Shown: positions 7,501-14,383 of the stretch, piece by piece
How the letters are laid out: each line of letters begins with the position of its first letter
Position numbering within the stretch: position 1 is the first letter of the stretch
Assembly: GCF_000349565.1 (NCBI RefSeq)
Contig: NZ_KB714620.1
Coordinates: 264,287-302,167 of the forward strand
Direction: 5' to 3'
Length of the DNA stretch: 37,881 bases
Origin: Curtobacterium flaccumfaciens UCD-AKU
GTDB taxonomy: Bacteria; Actinomycetota; Actinomycetes; Actinomycetales; Microbacteriaceae
The notes under the pieces: generated by a model
Seen by the model: the letters and a program-made list of their open reading frames with translations, nothing else
Told to the model about the DNA's origin: nothing
Database searches by the model: none
Position numbers and translations under genes: made by a program

Positions 7501-9098
7501 CGGCGCAGTCCGATCCGCAGGTAGTCGAACTCGAAGCCGTACTCCGAGTAGTTCACGACGTCGCGGGACAACCCCACGAGCCGGTCGCCGAACATCGGCG
7601 TCATGTCCGCTCCCTGCTCGACGACGAGCCGCTGGGCGTCCTGGTACAGGGTGAGCCGCTTGGCGTCGTCCATCTCGGCTCGGGCGTCGTCGAGCAGCCC
7701 GTCGAAGGTCTCGTTCGACCACGCGCTCTCGTTGTACGACGAGCCCGAGCGGAAGATCTGGTTGAGCAGCTGGTCGATCGGCCGCCCCGTGAACCAGTAG
7801 CTCACCATGAGCGGCTTCTGCATCCAGATCTGCGTGTAGTACGAGTCGGAGCTCGCGTTGCGGACGGTCAGGCGGATGCCCGCGTCGGCGACGGCGTCCC
7901 GGTAGGCCACGGCCATCGGGGTGAACACCGACTCGTAGCTCGACGTGTAGATCTCGGCGCGGAAGTCCGCACGCCCGGCCTGCTTGAGCAACGCCCGGGC
8001 CTTGTCCGGGTCGTACTCGCGGTGGTCGTCGACGAACGCGGCGAGCTGCGGCGGCACGGGGTTGTCCCAGCCCGCCGAACCGGTCCCCTGCAGCGCCGTG
8101 TCGACGATCTTCCGGGGGTCGTAGGCGAGCTTCATCGCCTGGCGCACCCGTGGGTCGCTGAACTCGTCGCTCGTGGCGAGCATCGGGATCGTGTACCACT
8201 GGGCGTTCTTCGACCGGGCGACGGTGGCCCGGCCGGACGCCGACACCACCCGGGCGGTCGCGAAGTCCAGGTTCGTCTGCGAGATGAGGTCGATCTGCCC
8301 GGCGAGCAGGGCGTTCACCCGCGCCGTGGTGTCCTGGATCGAGTAGAAGTCGATGCCGTCGAGTGCCGGGCGGCCGGCGAAGTGGTCCGGGAACGCCTCG
8401 ACGCTGCCCGCGCCGGCCGGGGTGAAGGACGACAGCCGGAACGGCCCCGTCCCGATCCCGGTGCGACCGATGTCGGCGACGGCGTCTGCCGGCACGATGT
8501 AGCACTGGTACGCGGTGAGCAGCGAGGGGAACTCGGCGTTCGGCTTCGTCAGCGAGAAGCGGAGCGTGTACGGGTCGACGGCGCGCATCGAGTCGGCGTC
8601 CATGACCTCGCCGAGCACGCCGGCCTGCGGGCTGCCGGTCTTCTCGTCGAGGATGTGCCGGATGCTCGCGATGGCGTCGTCGGCGGTGAAGCGGGAGCCG
8701 TCGTGGAAGGTCACGCCACGGCGGAGCGCGAAGGTCCACTCGGTGCCGTCGGCGTTCGCGGACCACTCCTCGGCCAGGTCCGGCACCGGTGTGCCCTGCT
8801 GGTCGAGCTTGACGAGCCGGTTGTACAGCGCACCGAGGTACTCGTAGGCCGACAGCGAGCTGGCGGAGTCGAGGGTCTCGGCGGCCGAGGCCGCCGGCCG
8901 GGCGATGCGCAGGCGCCCGCCGCGGCGTGCGACACCGGTGGCTGCGGTCTCGGGGATCGTGGGGGTGCCGGCGGACGCGCCGGAGCTGCACCCGGCGAGC
9001 GTGAGCAGGCCGAGGCCGGCCAGACCGGCGGCGCCGGTGATGAGCGCCCGACGGCTCGGACCGTGGGCTCCTCGGGGTTCGGGGACGATGGGCTGCAT
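7497..9098 (-). CDS. Peptide/nickel-type ABC substrate-binding lipoprotein (SBP_bac_5)
   Basis: A 533-aa extracellular solute-binding protein, family 5. The leader has a twin-arginine motif SRRALI (15-20), a hydrophobic core and a lipobox ending LAGC with Cys37, so it is probably exported by Tat and lipid-anchored. The family signature lies around LAEEWSANADGTEWTFALRRGVTFHDG. It is the first gene of the operon. A strong ribosome-binding site (AGGAGGG at 9108-9114) sits 9 bases before the ATG, and the 18-bp palindrome at 9119-9136 lies immediately upstream. The bound ligand is probably a peptide or peptide-like compound, given the hydrolase in the same operon. Confidence 0.9.
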   Translation of the reverse strand: MQPIVPEPRGAHGPSRRALITGAAGLAGLGLLTLAGCSSGASAGTPTIPETAATGVARRGGRLRIARPAASAAETLDSASSLSAYEYLGALYNRLVKLDQQGTPVPDLAEEWSANADGTEWTFALRRGVTFHDGSRFTADDAIASIRHILDEKTGSPQAGVLGEVMDADSMRAVDPYTLRFSLTKPNAEFPSLLTAYQCYIVPADAVADIGRTGIGTGPFRLSSFTPAGAGSVEAFPDHFAGRPALDGIDFYSIQDTTARVNALLAGQIDLISQTNLDFATARVVSASGRATVARSKNAQWYTIPMLATSDEFSDPRVRQAMKLAYDPRKIVDTALQGTGSAGWDNPVPPQLAAFVDDHREYDPDKARALLKQAGRADFRAEIYTSSYESVFTPMAVAYRDAVADAGIRLTVRNASSDSYYTQIWMQKPLMVSYWFTGRPIDQLLNQIFRSGSSYNESAWSNETFDGLLDDARAEMDDAKRLTLYQDAQRLVVEQGADMTPMFGDRLVGLSRDVVNYSEYGFEFDYLRIGLRR

Positions 9099-9118
9099 TC
9101 GGGGTGACCCCTCCTGTA

Positions 9119-9136
9119 ATCGTTCCGGTGAACGAT
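9119..9136. promoter_or_regulatory. Palindromic operator candidate for the transport operon
   Basis: A perfect inverted repeat ATCGTTC-CGGT-GAACGAT lies 21 bases upstream of the binding-protein start codon. Its size and symmetry suit a TetR dimer, and a tetR gene closes the same operon, so self-regulation is the simplest reading. That pairing is inferred. Confidence 0.5.
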
Positions 9137-9333
9137 AGAGGTCCCCGGCCGATCCCCCAAGCCCGCTCCCGGCGGTCGACGCGGGACCAGGGGCGCCGGG
9201 AACGGCGGACCGGTGCGGATCCGCCCCCGAGGACGACCGTTCCGTGCACGGGTGGAACGTTTACCAACCCGTTACACGGCGCGCTCCGGCACGCGGCATG
9301 ATCGGGAACGCACCGACGTCCCCGAGGAGGACC

Positions 9334-9927
9334 ATGGCCACGTTCACCCGCGGGTTCGGCGGTCGCCGTGCCGACCGCGACGACACCCGCATCCCGCCCG
9401 GGCAGACCCTGGTCCGTGACTGGCCCGTCCTGTCCGCCGGCGCGACGCCCGACATCGAGCCGACCGACTGGGCCTTCTCGATCCGCACCGAGTCCGGCCT
9501 GCGCCAGTGGACCTGGGACGAGGTGCACGCGCTCGGCGTCGAGGACGTCACCGTCGACATCCACTGCGTCACGCACTGGACCAAGCTCGACATGCCGTGG
9601 CGGGGCGTCCCGCTCGACCGCCTGTTCGAGGACGTCGAGACCGAGCTCGACTACTGCATGGTGCACAGCCACGGCGGCTACACGACCAACGTGCCGCTCG
9701 ACGAGCTGCTCGACGGCAAGTCCTGGATCGCGTTCGAGGCCGACGGTGCGCCCCTGACGCCCGAGCACGGCGGGCCGGCCCGCCTGCTGGTCCCCCACCT
9801 GTACTTCTGGAAGAGCGCCAAGTGGGTACGCGGCATCGTCATGCAGTCCGACGACGAGCCCGGCTTCTGGGAGAACGCGGGCTACAACCTGCACGGCGAC
9901 CCGTGGAAGGAAGAGCGGTACTGGTGA
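9334..9927 (+). CDS. Sulfite-oxidase-like molybdopterin-dependent oxidoreductase
   Basis: A 197-aa protein consisting of one oxidoreductase molybdopterin-binding domain (COG2041, related to YedY/MsrP and sulfite oxidase). Cys78 in VDIHCVTHWTKLD is the expected molybdenum ligand. Other family features are HSHGGYTTN and the LLVPHLYFWKSAKWVRGI segment. There is no Tat or Sec signal and no dimerisation domain, so it is probably cytoplasmic, unlike periplasmic MsrP. The ATG at 9334 has a GAGGAGG ribosome-binding site 3 bases ahead. Its stop overlaps the reductase start, which suggests the two proteins form an electron-transfer pair. The substrate is not known. Confidence 0.88.
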   Translation: MATFTRGFGGRRADRDDTRIPPGQTLVRDWPVLSAGATPDIEPTDWAFSIRTESGLRQWTWDEVHALGVEDVTVDIHCVTHWTKLDMPWRGVPLDRLFEDVETELDYCMVHSHGGYTTNVPLDELLDGKSWIAFEADGAPLTPEHGGPARLLVPHLYFWKSAKWVRGIVMQSDDEPGFWENAGYNLHGDPWKEERYW

Positions 9928-10715
9928 CGCTCCCCGACACCGGCCTGGAGGCACGGATCACCCCCGCCACGCGACCCGCCGCACGCAGACGGCCGGCCTG
10001 GCACGCCGCCACCGTCGCGTCCGTCGTCCGCGAGACGACGAACGCGCGCCGGATCGTCCTCGACGTCCCCACCTGGCCGGGCAACGACCCCGGGCAGCAC
10101 CTGGACCTGCGGCTGACCGCCGAGGACGGCTACCAGGCCCAGCGCTCGTACTCCATCGCGTCGGCCGGCCCCACGACCGATGTCGTGCTCGCGGTCGACC
10201 GCGTGGACGGCGGCGAGGTCTCCCCGTTCCTCGTCGACGCCGTCGAGGTCGGCGACGCGCTCGATGTCCACGGACCCCTGGGCGGCTGGTTCGTCTGGCG
10301 GCCGGGCGAGTCCACCAGGCCCGTGCAGCTCATCGCCGGCGGCTCCGGCATCGTGCCGCTCGTCGCGATGGTGACCGCCCACGCCGAGGCGGACGACCCG
10401 GCGCCCTTCCGGCTCCTCGCAGCCGTCCGCACACCGGACGACGTGTTCTTCCGCACGGAACTCGACCAGGCGCTCACGAGCCGGGCACCGCTCGAGGTGA
10501 CCCACGTGTACAGCCGCACCGCGCCTCCAGGCTCGACCGTGCCGGCCGGACGGCTGACGCGGGACGCGCTCGCTGCGGCGGTGTTCCCGCCGGACGCGGG
10601 TGCCCTGGTCTACGTGTGCGGGTCGACGCCGTTCGTCGAGCAGGTGCTGCGCTGGCTCACCGAGCTCGGGCACGACACGAGCGATCTCCGCGCCGAACGG
10701 TTCGGGGGCAACTGA
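9924..10715 (+). CDS. FAD-binding oxidoreductase (ferredoxin-NADP reductase fold)
   Basis: A 263-aa flavoprotein. It has the FAD-binding RSYS motif at 74-77, the nucleotide-binding loop GGSGIVP at 139-145 and the C-terminal VYVCGSTPFVEQV. It ends there and has no 2Fe-2S domain, so electrons from NAD(P)H must pass directly to a partner, most likely the molybdoprotein encoded just before it. I start it at the GTG at 9924, which overlaps the upstream stop as GTGA and follows a purine-rich GGAAGGAAG. Its stop shares a base with the next start (TGATG). Confidence 0.85.
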   Translation: MTLPDTGLEARITPATRPAARRRPAWHAATVASVVRETTNARRIVLDVPTWPGNDPGQHLDLRLTAEDGYQAQRSYSIASAGPTTDVVLAVDRVDGGEVSPFLVDAVEVGDALDVHGPLGGWFVWRPGESTRPVQLIAGGSGIVPLVAMVTAHAEADDPAPFRLLAAVRTPDDVFFRTELDQALTSRAPLEVTHVYSRTAPPGSTVPAGRLTRDALAAAVFPPDAGALVYVCGSTPFVEQVLRWLTELGHDTSDLRAERFGGN

Positions 10716-10984
10716 TGGTCGTCGTGGACGGCAACGCGCTGGCGGGGATGCTGGCCGACAGTCTGGGGCCCGAGCCGACCGTGGTCGCCCTGCGCTGCGC
10801 CGGGTGCGGGTCGCTCGGGGTGCTCGGGCAGACCACCGTCCACCGCACCGCGATGGGGGCGGTGGCGCGCTGCCGCGGGTGCGACGCGGTGCTCGTCACG
10901 GTCGTCGAGTCCGGTGCCCGGCGGTGGGTGGGGTTGCCCGGTGCTCGCACGATGTCGGCGTCGTTACCGAACGGCATCGAGTAG
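10715..10984 (+). CDS. DUF6510 family double zinc-ribbon protein
   Basis: An 89-aa protein beginning MVVVDGNALAGML, with two CxxC pairs (C28/C31 and C53/C56) that would bind one zinc ion as a small rubredoxin-like knuckle. I recognise it as the DUF6510 type that accompanies sulfite-oxidase-like genes in actinobacteria; that association is from memory. The start overlaps the reductase stop (TGATG), so it is the third gene of this operon. It may assist electron transfer or assembly of the molybdoenzyme, but its function is unknown. Confidence 0.8.
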   Translation: MVVVDGNALAGMLADSLGPEPTVVALRCAGCGSLGVLGQTTVHRTAMGAVARCRGCDAVLVTVVESGARRWVGLPGARTMSASLPNGIE

Positions 10985-11017
10985 CACAAGGCTCGCGCGG
11001 CGGGTCGTGCGGGGTTC

Positions 11018-11033
11018 TTGCGGGTTCCCGCAA
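11018..11033 (+). terminator. Short hairpin after the molybdoenzyme operon
   Basis: TTGCGGG and CCCGCAA form a 7-bp stem around two bases, 34 bp after the DUF6510 stop. There is no clear T-run, so it is a weak terminator candidate. The stretch 11034-11217 beyond it is GC-rich and shows no gene that I can support. Confidence 0.3.
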
Positions 11034-11217
11034 CCCTGGATCCGGTCCCCACCCGAACGGGGGTCGGCTCCGGATACATCCTCGGAACTGCGCCGGGCCA
11101 CCCACCCGGTGCGTGCCGGTGGGGGCAGGGTCGCCTCCGCGCCCGGTGGGCGCGGGTACCCGAAGCCTGCGCCCGCTGGGCCCCCACGCCTTCGGCACTG
11201 CGACGCCCCGCAACGAC

Positions 11218-11253
11218 GGAACCCCCGCCGCTCTTCCGAGCGACGGGGGTTCC
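11218..11253 (-). terminator. Stem-loop terminator after tRNA-Gly
   Basis: A 16-bp stem with one mismatch around a 4-base TTCC loop (arms 11218-11233 and 11238-11253). It lies just past the 3' end of the minus-strand tRNA-Gly gene and ahead of the convergent DUF6510 operon, so it may act in both directions. On the plus strand it is followed by a pyrimidine-rich stretch. Confidence 0.6.
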
Positions 11254-11268
11254 GGTCTTCCTGTTCTG

Positions 11269-11340
11269 AGCGGATGACGAGATTCGAACTCGCGACCCTC
11301 ACCTTGGCAAGGTGATGCGCTACCACTGCGCCACATCCGC
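11269..11340 (-). tRNA. tRNA-Gly (anticodon GCC)
   Basis: A 72-nt cloverleaf with the acceptor pair GCGGATG/CATCCGC, D-arm GCGCAGTGGTAGCGC, anticodon loop TTGCCAA and T-loop TTCGAAT. CCA is not encoded. A -10-like TAGAGT lies at 11373-11378, 32 bases upstream. An identical copy is at 25966-26037 with the same hexamer 33 bases upstream. Confidence 0.95.
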
Positions 11341-11473
11341 ATTCCACACGCCGTGCTGGCCGTGCGGAGATGACTCTACCCGATGACGGGCGGCATCACC
11401 GGTTCCACCCTGGTTCCCGGCGTGTCCGGCGCGGCGCGGGCGGTCCGTCAGGTCGACGGAGTTCGATCAGACC

Positions 11474-11680
11474 ATGAGCTACGTGCACGACAACCCGGGC
11501 GGGACCGAGGCCCACGGCGTCGACCTGGTCGACGGCGACGCCCCCGCCATCCGGATCCTGGTGCACGGCGACCTGCCGACCACGATCGAGCACGAGGGCC
11601 GCACCTGGCTCGCCACGGGTGACGCCCACGACGCCGGCACCGACGACACCCCGCCGATCGCGATCTACCGCCCGGTCTGA
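11474..11680 (+). CDS. Hypothetical 68-aa acidic protein
   Basis: A short acidic protein beginning MSYVHDNPGGTEAHG, without membrane segments or recognisable motifs. Third codon positions are strongly GC-rich, as in real genes of this genome. No strong ribosome-binding site is visible; a GGAG at about 11457 is too far away. It converges on the large hypothetical gene at 11701. I do not recognise the family. Confidence 0.6.
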   Translation: MSYVHDNPGGTEAHGVDLVDGDAPAIRILVHGDLPTTIEHEGRTWLATGDAHDAGTDDTPPIAIYRPV

Positions 11681-11700
11681 ACCGACCCAGGGCGGCCCGG

Positions 11701-13083
11701 TCAGTGACCGCGGACGTCGCCCGTCAGGATCGCGTGCTCGACACCCGCTGACAGCTCGTCGTGCAGGGCGTCCGCGAAGAACTCGCCGGCACCCAGGCTG
11801 ATGAGGTGCGCGACCGCGGCCTCCGCCGCCGGGAACCCGGGCTCCCACTCGTCGTGCAGGAACGCGCGGACGTGTCCGGACTCGTGCACGACGACCACGC
11901 CGATGTGCTCGTGCCGGGTCCCGTCCTCGAGTACGGCGTCGAAGACGATGGGTTCGGTGTCCTCGCCGAGTTCCTCGAGCAGGACGGTGCCGGTGCCCGG
12001 CCACTCCGTCCGGTACGGCGGCAGGTCGGGGGCGTGCAGGTGCCCGGCGAGCTCGTCCGACGCCGACTCGATGTGCCCGGTGGACAGGTACTCGTCGACG
12101 ACGTCGTGGATGCGGGCGTGCAGGTCCGGCTCGTACTGCCACCAGCGCTGGTGCACGGTGCGGAGCCACTCCTGGGTCGCGGGGTCGGCCGATGCCGAGA
12201 TCCCCACGAGCTGCGGTGCGGTGCCCGGCGAACCGACGACCTCGAGCTGTTCGTCGTGGGTCTCGACCGTGATCGACCCCGTGGTCTCGTCGGGGTGCAC
12301 GCCGTGGACGTCCTCGGGCGCGGCGGCCCAGATGCTGGCGGGGAGCTTCGGTGGCAGGTCGAAGGGCACCGCGATCGCCGGCTGCGTCATCGCGTGGTCG
12401 ATGGCGTCGCCGAGGTGCACCTCGTCCGCCCGGGACCCCATCACGATGCCCCCGGTCGGTGGCACCAGCGACAGGCGTTCCAGGTCGTCCGGCGCCGCGT
12501 TCATCGACGTGAACACCACGGTGTCCGCCCACTGGACGAACGCACCGGCCGACCGGTCGTCCTCGCCGAACGGCACGTCCCACGCCGTCGGGTCGGCGAG
12601 CACCCACGATGCGGTGCGCCCGGCCGGTCCGTGGCGGACGGCGTCGACGATCGCCGGCACCAGTCCGGGCAGCTGCCGGTACGCCGTGCGGACCGTGAGT
12701 CGGTCGACGGCGAGCAGGTCGGGCTTGCCGAGCATCTCGGCTGCGTGGGTCTGCAGCGAGAAGAACGTCTCGCCGGTCGCGTCCTGCGCAGCGACGGCGG
12801 AGGCGAACGCCCCGGCGACGTCGGAGACCTGGTAGCCGAGCACCAGCGCCTCGAGCGACTCCGGCGCCCGGCTCGTGAACGCGGTGACCTCGGCGACGGA
12901 GACCGCCTCGGTCTCGTCGTCGTCGGTGATCGGGACGCGGACGTCGATCACCCACCGGTCGACGTCCTGCCCGGGGTAGGCGTCACCGTCCTCGTCCGAG
13001 ATCGTGATGTGCACCAGGCGCAGGGAACCGTCCCAGGCGTCGTGGACGTGCTGGGCGATGGCGGCATCGGGGTCGTCGTTCAC
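11701..13083 (-). CDS. Hypothetical 460-aa acidic protein
   Basis: A soluble acidic protein without signal peptide or membrane segment. The pattern of alternating strands and helices suggests two repeats of a mixed alpha/beta domain, but I do not recognise the family. The start is set at the GTG at 13083, where the encoded sequence changes from low-complexity arginine-rich to a normal composition (VNDDPDAAIAQHVHDAW). A TACCGT hexamer (13091-13096 on the plus map) ends 7 bases before this GTG and there is no Shine-Dalgarno sequence, so it is probably translated from a leaderless mRNA. An HESGH sequence near residue 398 looks like a zinc-protease motif but sits in a predicted strand, with no third ligand that I can identify. 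Confidence 0.75.
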   Translation of the reverse strand: MNDDPDAAIAQHVHDAWDGSLRLVHITISDEDGDAYPGQDVDRWVIDVRVPITDDDETEAVSVAEVTAFTSRAPESLEALVLGYQVSDVAGAFASAVAAQDATGETFFSLQTHAAEMLGKPDLLAVDRLTVRTAYRQLPGLVPAIVDAVRHGPAGRTASWVLADPTAWDVPFGEDDRSAGAFVQWADTVVFTSMNAAPDDLERLSLVPPTGGIVMGSRADEVHLGDAIDHAMTQPAIAVPFDLPPKLPASIWAAAPEDVHGVHPDETTGSITVETHDEQLEVVGSPGTAPQLVGISASADPATQEWLRTVHQRWWQYEPDLHARIHDVVDEYLSTGHIESASDELAGHLHAPDLPPYRTEWPGTGTVLLEELGEDTEPIVFDAVLEDGTRHEHIGVVVVHESGHVRAFLHDEWEPGFPAAEAAVAHLISLGAGEFFADALHDELSAGVEHAILTGDVRGH

Positions 13084-13180
13084 GGATGCAACGGTACCGG
13101 TGCGATCGGCAGCGCCACGCGGACGGCGACCAGCGGCATCGACCCGTAGGCTCGACGTCGGGGGCAGGCGAGGGGGTGCG

Positions 13181-13366
13181 ATGCGCACCACGTTGCCGAC
13201 GGCCGCAGTGCTCGCTGCGGCGACGCTGCTCACGGCGACGGGCTGTTCTTCGTCGTTCTTCGAGCCGATGGCCGACCCGGTCGGGACCTGGACCCTGACG
13301 CCGGACGGGGGCAGCACCATCGTCCTGCGGCGGCAGGAGCCTCGGCTTCCGGGTCGGGGATCGTGA
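13181..13366 (+). CDS. Short lipoprotein, probably frameshifted
   Basis: The first 22 residues are a lipoprotein signal peptide (MRTTLPTAAVL, then LLTATGC with Cys22). A -10-like TAGGCT lies at 13147-13152 and a purine-rich AGGGGG precedes the ATG. The mature part reads GTWTLTPDGGSTIVLRR and then turns into unlikely sequence before a stop at 13366. In the +1 frame the DNA continues as GFRVGDRERPDPTYEYRHD with good third-position GC and stops at 13403. A single-base indel near 13332-13342 is the likely cause, either a real mutation or an error in the sequence. The function is unknown. Confidence 0.5.
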   Translation: MRTTLPTAAVLAAATLLTATGCSSSFFEPMADPVGTWTLTPDGGSTIVLRRQEPRLPGRGS

Positions 13367-13476
13367 ACGCCCCGACCCGACGTACGAGTACCGGCACGAC
13401 TGAAGCGTCCGAGGACCCTCAGCGAGCGCGGGCAGCGTCGGGCACTGACGGTGCGGCTCTGCGACGCGACCCCGGG

Positions 13477-13522
13477 ACGGACGGGAGGCCCGGTGCCGGC
13501 TGGAACCGGGCCTCCCGTCCGT
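13477..13522 (-). terminator. Perfect 18-bp hairpin
   Basis: Arms 13477-13494 and 13505-13522 pair without mismatch around a 10-base loop. The arm core GGGAGGCCCGGT also appears at the left edge of the window after dps, so this looks like the genome's standard terminator sequence. It lies directly downstream of the small minus-strand ORF at 13533-13658 and could also end transcription of the plus-strand lipoprotein gene. Confidence 0.7.
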
Positions 13523-13532
13523 CTCGCTGCCG

Positions 13533-13658
13533 TCACCTGCCACAGCACTCCGATCGGTCGGTCGTCAGCCCGGAGCGCTCGGCGCGCTCGGCGCGTTCGG
13601 CGCGCTTCGCGACGAACACCGCGACCTCGTCGGCCACCGCGACGGGCGCGTCGATCAC
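13533..13658 (-). CDS. Possible 41-aa small protein with AER repeats
   Basis: A minus-strand frame opening with GTG reads VIDAPVAVADEVAVFVAKRA followed by AER repeats and a CC near the end. Almost every third codon position is G or C, as in coding DNA here, and a strong hairpin follows 10 bases after the stop. The true start is unsure: the GTG overlaps the stop of an 11-codon ATG frame beginning at 13690, so the gene may be coupled to that frame or may have lost its 5' part through a frameshift. I do not recognise a family. Confidence 0.35.
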   Translation of the reverse strand: MIDAPVAVADEVAVFVAKRAERAERAERSGLTTDRSECCGR

Positions 13659-13856
13659 CGGGAGCCGCGGCCTTCACCGGCGACCGACATCCCCGCCGTT
13701 GAACGGTCAGCGCATCACGGACAATCCCGGGACGGCGTCAGGGCAGCCACGCTCATGGTGGATCGACAGGAGCGACTCCGTGGTCCCGACCGGCACGATC
13801 GCGCGGTCGTCGCTCCCGTCCCGTGATCCGCACCGATGCGAATCAAGGAGGCCGCG

Positions 13857-13934
13857 ATGGAATACACGAACCCCCGGCGGTGGGGCGCGAACGCGCCCGC
13901 TGCTGACCGACTCTTCGCTGGGACACCACGATGA
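13857..13934 (+). CDS. 25-aa leader ORF ahead of the alcohol dehydrogenase operon
   Basis: A strong ribosome-binding site AAGGAGG (13845-13851) stands 5 bases before an ATG that opens a 25-codon frame, MEYTNPRRWGANAP and so on, ending in a TGA that overlaps the next ATG as ATGA. The following gene has no good ribosome-binding site of its own, so this small ORF probably delivers ribosomes to it. The peptide has no run of one amino acid that would suggest classical attenuation. Confidence 0.5.
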   Translation: MEYTNPRRWGANAPAADRLFAGTPR

Positions 13935-14383
13935 GGGCCCGGAACCTCGCCGCCGCTGCGATGGTGACGGCTGCTGTCGGCATCGTGGTCTCGCGCCGCC
14001 GACGCGGCGCACCCGGGCCCGCACGGAAGGTGCTGGCCGAACCGCGTTCCGGCTGGCACGCGGTCACGGTGAACCGCGGGCGGGACGCGGTGCTGCCAGG
14101 CGGACGAGTCCCCGCGCCGCTCACGGCGTTCGGGCAGGACGTCGAGGTGGAGGCCCGTCCCGCGCCCGGCGATCGCGGCACCGAGCTCCGTGCCCGGTTC
14201 CGAGGCGGCGCCCCGGATGCACGAGGCCGGTTGCGGGCCGCGCTGCGCGAGGCGAAGCAACTCATCGAGGTCGGCGAGGTGCTCCGGGCGGATCCGGTCT
14301 CGCACGGCCGACGGAAGGCCACACCCACCGGCGCGTTGGTGGACGTGGCAACGAGACGGAGCAACGAGGAGGGTGTGCTGTGA
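13931..14383 (+). CDS. Membrane-anchored cyclase-like (SRPBCC-type) hypothetical protein
   Basis: A 150-aa protein with one N-terminal membrane segment (about 5-20) followed by RRRR and a cytoplasmic domain. The pieces GWHAVTVNR, VPAPLTAFGQDVEVEARPAPGDRGTELRARF and LRAALREAKQLIEVGEVLR resemble the short SRPBCC/cyclase-like proteins that accompany zinc alcohol dehydrogenases in actinobacteria; this recollection has not been tested by search. It overlaps both neighbours by 4 bases. It may bind a hydrophobic substrate or tether the dehydrogenase, which is inference. Confidence 0.65.
   Translation: MRARNLAAAAMVTAAVGIVVSRRRRGAPGPARKVLAEPRSGWHAVTVNRGRDAVLPGGRVPAPLTAFGQDVEVEARPAPGDRGTELRARFRGGAPDARGRLRAALREAKQLIEVGEVLRADPVSHGRRKATPTGALVDVATRRSNEEGVL

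Noticed and set aside
11870..11905. HESGH zinc-protease-like motif in the 460-aa hypothetical protein
   Set aside because: It lies at the end of a run of valines that looks like a beta strand, not a helix, and no third ligand (the Glu or His of a metalloprotease) is evident, so I treat it as chance.
13561..13600. Tandem GCGCTCG-type repeats as a regulatory or recombination element
   Set aside because: They are explained by AER codon repeats in the possible small minus-strand gene and are only about three units long.
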